Source: Candidatus Harpocratesius repetitus
GTDB lineage: Archaea; Asgardarchaeota; Lokiarchaeia; Sigyniarchaeales; Promethearchaeaceae
Assembly: GCA_021498095.1 (NCBI GenBank)
Contig: JAIZWK010000001.1
Location: forward strand, 3,969,450 to 4,033,449
Direction of reading: 5' to 3'
DNA: 64,000 nucleotides
A model generated the notes under the pieces. That model had not been told where the DNA came from. It was given only the letters and a program-made list of their open reading frames with translations, and did no database searches. Every line of letters starts with the position of its first letter. Within the stretch, counting starts at the first letter, position 1. The position numbers and the translations under genes are program-made. This document shows, in pieces, positions 55,680 to 64,000 of this stretch.

Positions 55680-56057
55680 TTATGATTTTACTGGAATAAT
55701 TATCTCTAATATCCCATTGCGAAATGATGCATGTGCATTATCAACTTCACATGGTTTAGGAAGATTGACTGTTTTTCTTTGATTTCCTTTAGTTATCTCC
55801 AATTCGGTGGAAGAAATTGCAAAAAGATCCACTTCATCTTTTCGAATACAAGGAATTTCAGCTACAACAGTAATATGATCATTATCATCGAATATTTCGA
55901 CAAACCATTCATTTTCTTCTTGTAAAGAGTTATTTTCATGTAAATCTATGTGATTATCATAATTTATTTCACTTAGCTCGCTTGGTTCTGGAAATGATGC
56001 AATGAAATGCATAAATACATGCCATAGATCAAAAGGTTCATCGTGTGAGTTAGCCAT
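55680..56057 (-). CDS. Small heat-shock protein (Hsp20 family)
   Basis: A 125-residue protein from ATG 56057. The C-terminal 75 residues match the alpha-crystallin domain: DDNDHITVVAEIPCIRKDEV, LFAISSTELEITKG, RKTVNLPKPCEVDNAHASFR and NGILEIIIPV. The tail ends soon after the last strand. The N-terminal 45 residues are hydrophobic then acidic. It lies divergently from an Lrp-type regulator; the three-chaperone group suggests co-regulation, possibly by that regulator. Confidence 0.82.
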   Translation of the reverse strand: MANSHDEPFDLWHVFMHFIASFPEPSELSEINYDNHIDLHENNSLQEENEWFVEIFDDNDHITVVAEIPCIRKDEVDLFAISSTELEITKGNQRKTVNLPKPCEVDNAHASFRNGILEIIIPVKS

Positions 56058-56225
56058 TTAATCACGTCCTAAAATTTGATTTTAAATAATGACTTACTAA
56101 TAATAATTAGGTTTTCTTAATATATAAATGTTAACTAAATGTTGTCATAAATTTTATGGTTAAATTTGGAAATTTTATGATAAAATTCGGAATATTTTTA
56201 GCAGTAAAGTCCACTTATTTTCTTG

Positions 56226-56921
56226 ATGCCCACAAAAAAAAAAATCGATGATCTTGATATTCAAATTTTGAAATATCTTCAAAATGATGCCCGTAGGAGT
56301 CTGAAAAAACTAGCTGACAAATTAAAGAAAAAAACAAGTACTATTTATCATCGATTACAACGATTAAAATCTAATGATGTAATTCTTGGATACTCTATTG
56401 TAATTAATCCAGAATATCTCAATATTCATAGAATTGGAATTCATAAGGTGAAAATGAAACCACTTAATATCAGCTCACTTGATGGGATGTTTCTTTCTAG
56501 TTTTGCAAATTTTATAAAGACAGAATTCCCTGAAGTCTTATTTATTGCTTTGTCAGAAGATTCTCAGGCAATTTATTTGATATCATTTCATTCTTCTGAA
56601 GCAGCACTTAATGAATTTCTGTCAAAACTTAAAGAAAACCCCTATATTTCAGATGTTGATTCTGAATACATTAGCAACATTGTTAAAGGGCAAAAGCTTT
56701 TTAACTTTAATGAAGAATGGATTAAAAAGGCAACCAGACGATATAAAAAGGATAAAAAGAAGAAAATTGAAGAAGAAGAATCTGAATTAATGGAAATTAA
56801 CTTAGATGAAGAAGATGAAGAAGAATTTGGTATAGAGGCAGAAGAAGAAGCAATTAGTGACTTAATGGATGAAGATGAAAGCGAAAAAGATGAAGATTCG
56901 GATATTGAAATAAAATTTTAA
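56226..56921 (+). CDS. Lrp/AsnC-family transcriptional regulator with acidic tail
   Basis: About 231 residues (ATG 56226; TTG 56223 opens the frame). The N-terminal HTH is the Lrp type: IDDLDIQILKYLQNDARRSL with ADKLKKKTSTIYHRLQRLKS. A RAM-like alpha/beta domain follows to about residue 160. The C-terminal 60 residues are a run of Glu/Asp, absent from most Lrp proteins. Divergent from the small heat-shock gene. Regulation of the chaperone block is a positional inference only. Confidence 0.85.
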   Translation: MPTKKKIDDLDIQILKYLQNDARRSLKKLADKLKKKTSTIYHRLQRLKSNDVILGYSIVINPEYLNIHRIGIHKVKMKPLNISSLDGMFLSSFANFIKTEFPEVLFIALSEDSQAIYLISFHSSEAALNEFLSKLKENPYISDVDSEYISNIVKGQKLFNFNEEWIKKATRRYKKDKKKKIEEEESELMEINLDEEDEEEFGIEAEEEAISDLMDEDESEKDEDSDIEIKF

Positions 56922-57115
56922 TTACAAGAAAAAGTAAATTTTAAAGAAAAAAAAGATAAGAATATATTATTGAATTAAATTTATGGAGGTGGCATTTCCT
57001 CTTCTATTTCGGATGGTAGTGGAATATCGAACAGTTTATCTTCATTTTACTCCGATTTTTGTTCGGATTTTTCTTTTCTTGTTTTATTATCTATGGTATT
57101 TTTCTATTTTTCCAA

Positions 57116-57499
57116 CTAACATGCTTTTCTTAATTTAATTTTGCTGGATTTATCATTTCTAACAATGCTATAAAAAATATGTATTTGCGAAAATGTTTGA
57201 TAAATGGGTTCTAACGGCGAGTTCATACTAATCGGTTTATTGAATTTTATTTTTTCTGCCTTTTTCTTTAGATAATTATATATATCTTTTAATTCCATAT
57301 TTCTAATTTTTGGAGCGTTATATATGATACCTGATTTTACAGCATCCAAAACGGATTTTCGCTCTTCTTTAGATATTTCCCGCCAATTTAACCATTCTTG
57401 TGATCCAAAAGGGCGATAATTGCCGAATGATGTTTCCAAAACCTCCAGTAGTCCGTTGAAAAGATTATTTGGTAGGTATTCGATAAAAACATTTATTCA
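57116..57499 (-). CDS. Short unknown protein at the end of cassette copy 2
   Basis: A frame open from about 57499 to 57116. The first start codon is TTG 57439 (107 residues), but the protein-like sequence VFIEYLPNNLFNGLLEVLE precedes it in frame without a start, which suggests that the gene is missing its 5' end. The rest reads FGSQEWLNWREISKEERKS and IRNMELKDIYNYLKKKAEKI, with no recognised domain. It lies 225 bp after gene B copy 2 on the same strand. No counterpart was seen near copy 1. Confidence 0.45.
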
Positions 57500-57723
57500 A
57501 AATATAGTAAAAAAAATGCACTAAAGTCCAATTGTAAATTTTTCAAAAAAAATGCATCTTTTATTCAGCCTCTATATCGAGTAAATCCATTGATTATTAT
57601 TTTTTGGCAATCTTCAGGAAATTAAACACCAAAACAACCCGATCTATTCATAAATTCAAATAAAATAGGATTCTATGTTTTTATAGTGTGATAAAAAAAC
57701 AAAATTTTGTCGTATTGTTCTCA

Positions 57724-58941
57724 TTAAAGATATAAAGGAAATCCATTTTTTAACAAAACCCTTGGTCGGTAGAACTTGATTTCTTTTTTATAATATTCCT
57801 GCATTTCAGCGGTTGGCATTTTCGGAATCATCGATTCTACATAATTCAGAAATTGCACCCTTCCACGGTTACATGAACGTTCATATATTATGGGCGGACC
57901 GTCTTCATATTTTTTATAAAGTTCTTGATTTTCATAATATCGGGGATGAAATGTATTTTTGTAATTTTCTTGAAAATCTCCGTATCCGCTGATTTCTGTG
58001 CAATCCCAAAATGCTACGGGGAGGAAAGAGAGATTAGGAATGTTTGGACAATCTAAAATGTGAATGGAAAGAAATACATGATAAGATAATTCAATGGGTA
58101 ATTCGGTTAACTCGGGCAAAGAATCAAGATCTAATTTTTCAAGCGGTATACAATAGGCCCAGTTTCGAGGAATTTGGAACGGAGGATATTTACCTTTATT
58201 TTTACCAGAAGTTCGAACATGACAATCAAGAAGCGTAATTTCTTTAAGATAAAAACACTGCGAAAAATCTATTTCCCAATCCTGCAAACTAAGTGTCCAA
58301 AATTCAATTTCTTTTAAATATCGATACTGAGACGCTTCCGTAGGAATACTGCGCAAATTGGGACATCTGGTCAAATCAATTTTAGCGATTTTCGGAGGCC
58401 AAGCCACAATTCGGTGAACATGGCATTCAATCAACTTAATTTTCCTGCAGTGAACAAATTTGGAAAAATCCACCGATTTTTGAATGAAATGGCATTCATA
58501 AAAACTGATACTACAAATTTTATCGATATTTGGGATCTTATTAATATCGATATTTTTTTCTTTATAATATCCTATTATGCTAATTCTATCCACATCTTGG
58601 CTCTGCGAAAAATCTATCTCCCAATTATCCAATTCGACTTCATAAACCTCGAATTTCTTCAATAACCGATACTGCGAAGGCTCGTTAGGAATAACATGCA
58701 AATTAGGACATCTCCGCAATTTAATTACTTCAATATTAGGGGGCCAAGCCGCGATCTCCTCAAGATCGCATTGTTCAATCCATATTTTTTTACATTTAAC
58801 AAATTCGGAAAAATCCGCGGATTTTTGCAGAAAATGACATTTATTAAATTCTAATTCAAAATATTTATCCGCATATAGAAAATTTTGTAGGTCGATATTC
58901 TTTCTATTGTGAAAACTTGATATTTTGAAATTTTGATTCAT
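57724..58941 (-). CDS. Cassette gene B, copy 2: leucine-rich-repeat-like protein
   Basis: A 405-residue intact protein starting at ATG 58941 with GGAG upstream. It contains two related halves, each with lines such as FSEFVKCKKIWIEQCDLEEI, WPPNIEVIKLRRCPNLHVIP, PSQYRLLKKFEVYEVELDNW and WEIDFSQ. These are irregular leucine-rich-repeat units with fixed Cys-Pro-Asn and Trp-Pro-Pro corners. A shared C-terminal segment NLSFLPVAFWDCTEI and a helical tail follow. Leucine-rich repeats usually bind other proteins; the partner here may be the product of gene A, which lies 93 bp upstream. The family has not been recognised by me. Homologous to the interrupted gene at 38924-39838. Confidence 0.65.
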   Translation of the reverse strand: MNQNFKISSFHNRKNIDLQNFLYADKYFELEFNKCHFLQKSADFSEFVKCKKIWIEQCDLEEIAAWPPNIEVIKLRRCPNLHVIPNEPSQYRLLKKFEVYEVELDNWEIDFSQSQDVDRISIIGYYKEKNIDINKIPNIDKICSISFYECHFIQKSVDFSKFVHCRKIKLIECHVHRIVAWPPKIAKIDLTRCPNLRSIPTEASQYRYLKEIEFWTLSLQDWEIDFSQCFYLKEITLLDCHVRTSGKNKGKYPPFQIPRNWAYCIPLEKLDLDSLPELTELPIELSYHVFLSIHILDCPNIPNLSFLPVAFWDCTEISGYGDFQENYKNTFHPRYYENQELYKKYEDGPPIIYERSCNRGRVQFLNYVESMIPKMPTAEMQEYYKKEIKFYRPRVLLKNGFPLYL

Positions 58942-59034
58942 GATTTACTAATCTCCTAATATTAAAAAAAATCTAACTTTTTTCAAAAAAGTTAAAAAAT
59001 AAATTCGAGAAAAACTGATGGAACAAGACATACT

Positions 59035-60504
59035 TTAAAGGCGGCTAACAAAAGCGGTCACCTCGGCAATGTAGTTATCAAAATGGCTTAGAAAATCGTT
59101 ATAGGCCGGATCTTCTTCGGCTTCCTGTCCGTAGTAGTAGCGTAACTCCTCTATATAAGTAAGGTAATAGCGGTATACCTGCTGGAGCATTTTCAACTTA
59201 TTAGGGTCCTGGAACATGAGATGGGGTTGTTCAATTTGATCGTACCAATCTTTTATTTCACTATTGAATGCAATATGGCCTTCATCATCCAGATAGGGAA
59301 CCCAATGTTTTACTTCTATTTTTTCACCATTTATATAAGAGTAAGAAACGGCTTGATCAGATTTTTCTCCCAAGACTCCAAATGATTTTACTATATTTTC
59401 AATGGTGGTTTGGGTATATCCGTAAAATCTGGCCCCGAAATCATTCTGCAATCTTACTTCCCGAAGCCATTCAGCCATCTCGGTGATGAGTTCTTTAATG
59501 GTCATTCCCCGCATTTCGGGTAGATTACGCAGCGCAAAAAAGGCTTCCGCATGGGGTTTCATGATGCAAACCAGTTGTTTATGAGCTTCTTCATTACCTG
59601 CAATCTCATCAATTTGTTTTTGAAATGCTTTAATAGCTTCAGTTCCCTCTGTAAAAATATTGATGATGGACAAGTCGTTTTGATGACTGGTCCACACCCT
59701 TAATGCTTTACGTTTCCAATATTTAAAATCATTTGGTTTTGCTCCATGTAATCCGACACCAAAAATGCCGGGATCACGCCAAGTAATTGAATCACCATCC
59801 CGCTTTACCAACCACAGCATGTTTTCCATAACTATCCAATCGATTTTATATCGAATAATATACGCTTTACCTTTCTCGCTTTCGGATTCTAACCATTCGT
59901 TTTTAATCGGATCCCACAAATCCATCATGAATTGCGGCTTGATAACAGCGTAAGGCGACATCTGACCTTTTACAAAGGTTCCCAGTTGAGCCATATCGAA
60001 TGAACCATCATCACGCCTTAAACTCAGCATAACTTTAGTTATTTCAACTTCACCTGATGAGTCGAGACCTTCCAAGACCTGCTTTCCGCACTGGATAAAT
60101 TTGGCTGCAAAATTATTTTTAGTAGCACCGATGATGATTTTCGGATCGGGCAAACTCGTTGGGGGCACATAGTAATGTTCATCTCCCACTTTCGTGGAAA
60201 GGTATTGCTCTTTTATTAGTTGTTGCTTTTCGCTTGAAGATAATTTATTTTCTAATAGATAATCAATGTCTTCATGAAAATCATCGATATTCTCATAAAT
60301 CGAAGCCAATGACAACCACATCAGGTGAATCAATTCCCATTCAAATATATAGGACTGTCTATCTGTTTCTTTAAAATTTCCCAGATTTGTAATATAATCT
60401 ATTCTACTTCCTCCTTTTTCCAATCTCGCAAAGAATAAACTGTGAACAGGAATATTCATTTTATTAAGAAATATGCTCAAAAATGTAAACACATTTTGTT
60501 GCAT
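59035..60504 (-). CDS. Cassette gene A, copy 2: main part, unknown family
   Basis: A 489-residue open frame from ATG 60504. The frame is open further upstream and reads IEALTTIDKNHPISV directly before MQQN, in continuity with the 60546-60854 piece in another frame, so the true gene probably starts at 60974. No known domain is recognised. It has a mixed helical pattern with conserved aromatic blocks: PQFMMDLWDPIKNEW, TWRDPGIFGVGLHGAKP, SIINIFTEG, AEAFFALRNLPEMRG, VPYLDDEGHIAFNSEI and MLQQVYRYYLTYIEELRYYY. No signal peptide, membrane helix, nuclease, protease or NTPase motif is seen. Gene B follows after 93 bp. G+C is higher than in nearby housekeeping genes. Confidence 0.6.
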   Translation of the reverse strand: MQQNVFTFLSIFLNKMNIPVHSLFFARLEKGGSRIDYITNLGNFKETDRQSYIFEWELIHLMWLSLASIYENIDDFHEDIDYLLENKLSSSEKQQLIKEQYLSTKVGDEHYYVPPTSLPDPKIIIGATKNNFAAKFIQCGKQVLEGLDSSGEVEITKVMLSLRRDDGSFDMAQLGTFVKGQMSPYAVIKPQFMMDLWDPIKNEWLESESEKGKAYIIRYKIDWIVMENMLWLVKRDGDSITWRDPGIFGVGLHGAKPNDFKYWKRKALRVWTSHQNDLSIINIFTEGTEAIKAFQKQIDEIAGNEEAHKQLVCIMKPHAEAFFALRNLPEMRGMTIKELITEMAEWLREVRLQNDFGARFYGYTQTTIENIVKSFGVLGEKSDQAVSYSYINGEKIEVKHWVPYLDDEGHIAFNSEIKDWYDQIEQPHLMFQDPNKLKMLQQVYRYYLTYIEELRYYYGQEAEEDPAYNDFLSHFDNYIAEVTAFVSRL

Positions 60505-60545
60505 AACTGAAATTGGATGGTTTTTGTCAATAGTAGTGAGTGCTT

Positions 60546-60974
60546 CTATTTTAATAGATTTTCGGCGAGGTTTTTTACTTTGGAAATAACTAAATCATTA
60601 TAAACCATTTTTTTTGCAATTCCTGTTTTGCCCGATAAATTATCCATCCAGCGTACATATTTATGGGTTTTATCCTTATCAAAAAGATCTTCCAAAATAT
60701 AATTCAAGTCGATAACATCATTATATTCTTCATCAGTGAGCATCATGCTCAATTCTTGATAGCCACTGATTGAGTGCATTCGTTCAACTAACCAAGAAAG
60801 TCTATTATAAGAACAGTAATAATCAAAACTAATTTTCGGCTCTTCTTTGGGCAATTTTTCTTTTTCAGATTTTTAGATTTTTCAAGTATTCATTATATCT
60901 TTTTTTACATCAGGTCGGGAAAAATATTCGAAAGGATTAAACCGCTCTTCTTTTTTGGGTTGTGCATCTGCCAT
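60546..60974 (-). pseudogene. Cassette gene A, copy 2: detached N-terminal part
   Basis: From ATG 60974 the frame encodes MADAQPKKEERFNPFEYF and continues to a TGA at 60882. A TAA follows two codons later; after it the same frame is open again (PKEEPKISFDYYCSYNRLSW) to TAG 60546, where a further shift leads into the 59035 ORF. Near the first stop a shifted frame reads RYNEYLKNLK, so paired frameshifts in the A7 run at about 60900 are likely. Joined, the gene would be about 645 codons. It may be dead, or the sequence may have homopolymer errors. Confidence 0.55.
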
Positions 60975-60998
60975 GATAATCAAATATTTGATAAGCTG

Positions 60999-61052
60999 TT
61001 ACCTATTTAAGAATTGCACGATTTTGATTTGATAGATTATTGATCTCCACCC
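60999..61052 (-). repeat. 54-nt conserved cassette leader, copy 2, with TATA-like element
   Basis: Inverted copy of 37569-37622 with one difference. It lies 24 bp upstream of ATG 60974 of gene A. TTAAATA at 61004-61010 (minus strand) is about 33 bp before that ATG, the right distance for a TATA box of a leaderless transcript. Its distal edge also encodes the last few codons of the truncated recombinase (VGGDQ, stop). Confidence 0.85.
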
Positions 61053-61477
61053 ACCTTATAGGCAATCACCACCCGTGCCACCTTCCTCTGCTCAATTTGC
61101 TTCAGCAGCCGCCACAATCCTCGACGTATCGGATTCAAGCCTGAACCGTATTCTTTAATAATTTTTGCAGGTGATTCATCAGTAAAATGCTCTTTGTGAT
61201 ATTTTTTCAATCGTTCGACCTGTCTGTCAAGATTTCCATCTTTCTTTTGTTTGGCGGATGAGACTCTGGCATAAATATAGGTCGATTTTACAGTTTCTTC
61301 TGCTGGTTGGCACGGTAGATTAACCGATTCGGGCAGAAAATCCGCCAACTGTTCCCATGAATACCGTCGGTGATTTCCAAATGTCCTTTTAGGAACGAGG
61401 TATCCTTTTCTATCCCATCTGCGCAGAGTTGCGGGAGTAACTCCTAGAAGGCGTGAAGTTTCGGAGATGGTCAGCAT
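61037..61477 (-). pseudogene. tnpA: IS607-type serine recombinase TnpA, C-terminally truncated
   Basis: A 146-residue frame from ATG 61477. Residues 1-55 are a MerR-like helix-turn-helix (ISETSRLLGVTPATLRRWDR, GYLVPKRTFGNHRRYSWEQL). Residues 66-140 are the serine-recombinase core: TYIYARVSSAKQKKDGNLDR with the catalytic Ser in ARVSS, then EYGSGLNPIRRGLWRLLKQI and ARVVIAYK. In complete IS607 TnpA about 45-70 further residues follow (normally starting DRLxRFG); here the frame ends within five codons at the 54-nt repeat. No TnpB gene lies in the window. Inactive or altered by truncation. Confidence 0.82.
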
Positions 61478-61984
61478 AGAATTAAATTTGAGAAAGATCT
61501 ATATAAATTCAATGATGGGTGATCAAGTTTGATCAAAAATTTTTTTGCTGTTGATTAGTTTTTATCGGATTGTCCCCCCCAGGTTCCCTTAATTCCTGAA
61601 GGTCACGAAAATACTAATTCCCGCGTGTGAATTCTAGGGAATTACATCTTGGACATTGATTAGGAGGGTAGTCTGCATCTGAAATTTCTCTCGTTTCAAT
61701 CCGAATTTTGGATTTTAACGCTTTTCCCATATTCTAGTTAAGAAACTCAAGTGATATAAAGTTACCTAAAAAGGTCAAAATCCTTGCAGCTACTTGGAGA
61801 ATGATCACATGAAGTGATCTTTAATGCTTAAAAGTAAAGAAATTGCCTTGTGAATTCAAGAAAAAAATGGAAGAAACATAGAATTATGTCGGAACGCCAT
61901 TCTAATCATGTAAACGATCTATTATTATTTTATCATTGCCAAAAAAAGATAAGAATAAGAAAATTTCAATAATTCAGATTTATA
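61478..61984. other. Gene-poor region with element remnants
   Basis: About 500 bp between the truncated recombinase and the sugar transporter. It holds the small minus-strand transposase-like fragment at 61614-61730 and a C8 run at 61574. The palindrome-like GAATTCTAGGGAATTAC is near 61630. Otherwise nothing recognisable. Confidence 0.4.
61614..61730 (-). pseudogene. Possible zinc-finger N-terminus of a lost transposase
   Basis: A 38-codon frame from ATG 61730 reads MGKALKSKIRIETREISD, then YPPNQCPRCNSLEFTRGN and a TAG. Beyond the stop the same frame continues YFRDLQELREPGGD. A CPRCxS pair followed by RGN and RDL recalls the N-terminal zinc finger of some IS transposases. The match is short, so this is only a likely fragment. 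Confidence 0.35.
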
Positions 61985-63475
61985 TTATTTAGATTCTTCG
62001 AGACGTCGCTTTATTAAAGCCTTTTGGACATTGCGCCAACGTTCACCATGGAGTGGAAAGATAATTAATAGTGAAATAACTAAAAGGATTCCTGCAATAT
62101 TGGCAATACTCATTAATACTCTTAATCCTAATTGTAGATTGCCAATATTTTCTCCTTCTTGAACACCTAACACGTAATCACTCCATCCATAGCCAGATAA
62201 CACAACCATAATAACTAAAACCACCAATATTGTGGAATATCGGTTTATTAGCGAATTTACGCCATAGAAACTGCCTTGGCGTCGTTTACCGGTTTTGACT
62301 TCATCTTCATCAATCACACGTCCAATTAGAATATCAACATAGTACATTGCCCCAGATAGACCAATACCCACAAATGCCATTGCCAAAATAGCCCAATCTT
62401 GACTATTGTTATTGAAAAACCAAAATGGAATTAGAGATAAAATCCAAATAGAATCACTAATGATAAAACCGATCCTCATATCAAATTTCTTTCCCATCCA
62501 TTCCATCAAAGGAAAAGTGGCGGCAGCAACTAGTAAAGCAACAAGAAGCATGAGTGTAAGGGTAAAATCTCCTTTTTCAATTCCTAAAACCCAGATTCCA
62601 TAAAGTGAAATTACAGCAGTTAAAAGTTTAAATACAAACCAATTAAGCATATTGGCAGTGATGAAAATAAGAAATGCTTTATTTTTCATAGTTTCCTTCA
62701 ATGATTGCCACATTCCAGGCATTTCTTCTGGTTTTGTCATTTCAGCAGGATCTTCTTTCATACCTAAGTGGAAAAAGAGATAACCCATAACAAGAGTGAT
62801 AATTGCAATTAATAATGCAACTTGACGATATTCTATCGGAATTCGTTCAGCGATATCTGGTGGAGTGTTTGTATCTGCTGCCATAGGATTAATTAAGAAT
62901 GATGGTAAAGCAAAACCAATTAAAATACCAACAATTGTCATTGTGTTTTTAATTCTATTAGCGCGTCCTCGCTCTCGCTCAGATTTGAACATTTCTGGGA
63001 AAAGTGCAGTTTGATTAGCTGAAAACATAGTATAGAAAAGATCATAAAGACAGATAATAAGAACCATATAAGCAGTGTTCCATCCATCAGATTCAATAGG
63101 AATTGGCCAAAACCGAGGAGGAAAGAATATTAAGAAATTCATCAAAGCGAAAGGTATAAGACTTAAAAGCACCCAAAACCGTCGTCTGCCGAATTTTGAC
63201 TGGGTTCTATCCGATAAAGCCCCAATAATTGGGTCATTAATACTATCCCATACTGCAAATAAAATATAGCTAGGTGCTAACCAAAAAAGATCAATCCCCA
63301 CCACTGCATAATAGAAGGTAAACGCAGCAAATTGAAAGAATTGATGGGACATCTGGTCTGTCAGAGCACCAAAACCGAAAGTCATGGTAGTTGTTGTCGA
63401 ATGAGTATATTCATTGAAATCGTTTTCGTAGGTGCTGAGATATTGCTCATTCGATGTGTTTTCTTTAGTGGTCAT
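61985..63475 (-). CDS. GPH-family sugar:cation symporter (MFS_2)
   Basis: About 496 residues from ATG 63475 (a start at 63496 would add seven residues). Twelve hydrophobic segments. Family signature near the N-terminus: ALTDQMSHQFFQFAAFTFYY and FAVWDSINDPIIGALSDRTQ, with KFGRRRFW after it; second-half SGAMYYVDILIGRVIDEDEV with GKRRQGSFYGV. These are typical of glycoside-pentoside-hexuronide transporters, which import sugars with H+ or Na+. Substrate unknown; possible links are the GH26-like surface enzyme and glycerol kinase-like protein in the window. Confidence 0.85.
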   Translation of the reverse strand: MTTKENTSNEQYLSTYENDFNEYTHSTTTTMTFGFGALTDQMSHQFFQFAAFTFYYAVVGIDLFWLAPSYILFAVWDSINDPIIGALSDRTQSKFGRRRFWVLLSLIPFALMNFLIFFPPRFWPIPIESDGWNTAYMVLIICLYDLFYTMFSANQTALFPEMFKSERERGRANRIKNTMTIVGILIGFALPSFLINPMAADTNTPPDIAERIPIEYRQVALLIAIITLVMGYLFFHLGMKEDPAEMTKPEEMPGMWQSLKETMKNKAFLIFITANMLNWFVFKLLTAVISLYGIWVLGIEKGDFTLTLMLLVALLVAAATFPLMEWMGKKFDMRIGFIISDSIWILSLIPFWFFNNNSQDWAILAMAFVGIGLSGAMYYVDILIGRVIDEDEVKTGKRRQGSFYGVNSLINRYSTILVVLVIMVVLSGYGWSDYVLGVQEGENIGNLQLGLRVLMSIANIAGILLVISLLIIFPLHGERWRNVQKALIKRRLEESK

Positions 63476-63635
63476 AATTAAATTTCTCCATATCATAAAA
63501 GAATTTGGGAAAGAAGAGACATTTTCAACAAAAATAGATCTAATTAATTAAATATCTCTCTTAGTAAATTTAAACTTGATCACCTCATTTTCACTAAAAA
63601 AAAAGGATGAAGCTGAAAAAAGAAAAGATTATAAT

Positions 63636-64000
63636 TTACATATCTTTTAATAGAAATTCTAAAAATTCTTCAAATTCACTTACACTTATTGGAATTTTTC
63701 TATTTTGCCAACTTTTTTTAATTCGATTTGGGAATTGTTTTTTTACTTTTTGATAAAGAGTTGCGACTATTGGTACTCTCAAATTTGCTTTAGAAAGAAT
63801 TTCAGGGGTTTGAAAAAGCCCACGTAATTTTCCATCAAAGAGAATTTCCCCTGCATGTAATACGATTACCCGTTTGAAAAATGCTGGAATTTGATCAACT
63901 TCATGACTAATCAAAAGTATGGTTTTTCCTTGAGAATGCAAATCAAACAAAATTTTAGTTAAGTCTTGCCGTGTTTTAGGATCTAAATTTGCAAATGGTT
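63636..64000 (-). CDS. ECF/cobalt-type ABC transporter ATPase, C-terminal part
   Basis: The frame is open beyond the window end; about 120 residues are visible. It starts with the D-loop region PFANLDPKTRQDLTKI, followed by the H-loop switch KTILLISHEVDQIPAFF and RVIVLHAGEILFDGKLRGLF, then LSKANLRVPIVATLYQKV. This is the C-terminal half of an EcfA/CbiO-type ATPase, which powers vitamin or metal uptake with an EcfT and an S component. The N-terminal Walker A and signature lie outside the window. Confidence 0.8.
   Translation of the reverse strand, partial: PFANLDPKTRQDLTKILFDLHSQGKTILLISHEVDQIPAFFKRVIVLHAGEILFDGKLRGLFQTPEILSKANLRVPIVATLYQKVKKQFPNRIKKSWQNRKIPISVSEFEEFLEFLLKDM

Noticed and set aside
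61985..63496. Start at 63496 for the sugar transporter
   Set aside because: The extra residues MIWRNLI are atypical; ATG 63475 gives the normal hydrophilic N-terminus before helix 1.

Overview
The window is A/T-rich and reads as an archaeal chromosome segment, most likely from an Asgard (Promethearchaeota) archaeon close to Lokiarchaeia. The lineage rests on several kinds of gene. The archaeal information genes are L18e, L13, S9, RNA polymerase subunit D, TFB, a thermosome and a CDC48-type AAA ATPase. The eukaryote-like genes are a two-domain gelsolin fused to a zinc ribbon, an MglA/COG2229-like small GTPase and an Arf-like GTPase with a long N-terminal domain. There are also very large Glu/Lys-rich coiled-coil repeat proteins. 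Start sites are commonly preceded by a GGTGA-type Shine-Dalgarno; several ORFs opened at the GTG inside that motif should start at the next ATG.

Layout: 1-6.2 kb is the 3' part of a giant repeat protein. 6.2-7.0 kb holds a ribbon-helix-helix regulator divergent from a small conserved gene, with repeats between them. 7.2-8.6 kb is a decayed DDE transposase. 8.8-11 kb is a three-gene small-GTPase cluster. 11-14.8 kb holds an acidic unknown protein and the L18e-L13-S9-rpoD group. 15-20.2 kb has two coiled-coil proteins around a TrmI-type tRNA methyltransferase with an extra C-terminal domain and a HAD phosphatase. 20.3-23 kb has a PLP-homeostasis protein and the thermosome. 23.1-23.5 kb is another decayed transposase. 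23.8-36.3 kb is a mixed housekeeping, membrane and regulatory stretch (metalloprotease, glycerol kinase-like, Lgt-like, CDC48, wHTH regulator, DnaQ-like exonuclease, gelsolin-zinc ribbon). 40-56.9 kb contains TFB, an FG-GAP propeller, a rearranged GH26 protein, a beta-sandwich protein, a LysE/ABC/methyltransferase run, PEP carboxykinase, the Arf-like GTPase, a mini-ferredoxin and a GrpE/Hsp20/Hsp20/Lrp block. 62-64 kb has a GPH sugar transporter and the end of an ECF-type ABC ATPase.

The most unusual content is a two-gene cassette present twice in opposite orientation, at 37.6-39.8 kb (+) and 57.7-61.0 kb (-). Each copy has a large protein of a family I do not recognise ('A') followed about 100 bp later by a leucine-rich-repeat-like protein ('B'). 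The proteins of the two copies are clearly but only moderately similar. Both copies nevertheless carry a 54-nt upstream segment that differs at one base. Copy 2 abuts a truncated IS607-type serine recombinase. Copy 1 is inactivated by a 5' deletion, a frameshift in an A-run and one amber codon replacing a Trp codon. Copy 2 has an intact B gene but its A gene is split near the 5' end. Neighbouring bits (a 40-codon thymidylate kinase fragment, transposase scraps) mark both places as insertion-prone.

Other points worth attention are the probable circular permutation of the GH26-like domain, the Trm61-plus-Trm6-like fusion, the stand-alone copy of the gelsolin zinc ribbon next to the gelsolin gene, and a TFB gene with no in-frame AUG/GUG/UUG upstream of its zinc ribbon. 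No tRNA, rRNA or CRISPR array was found.
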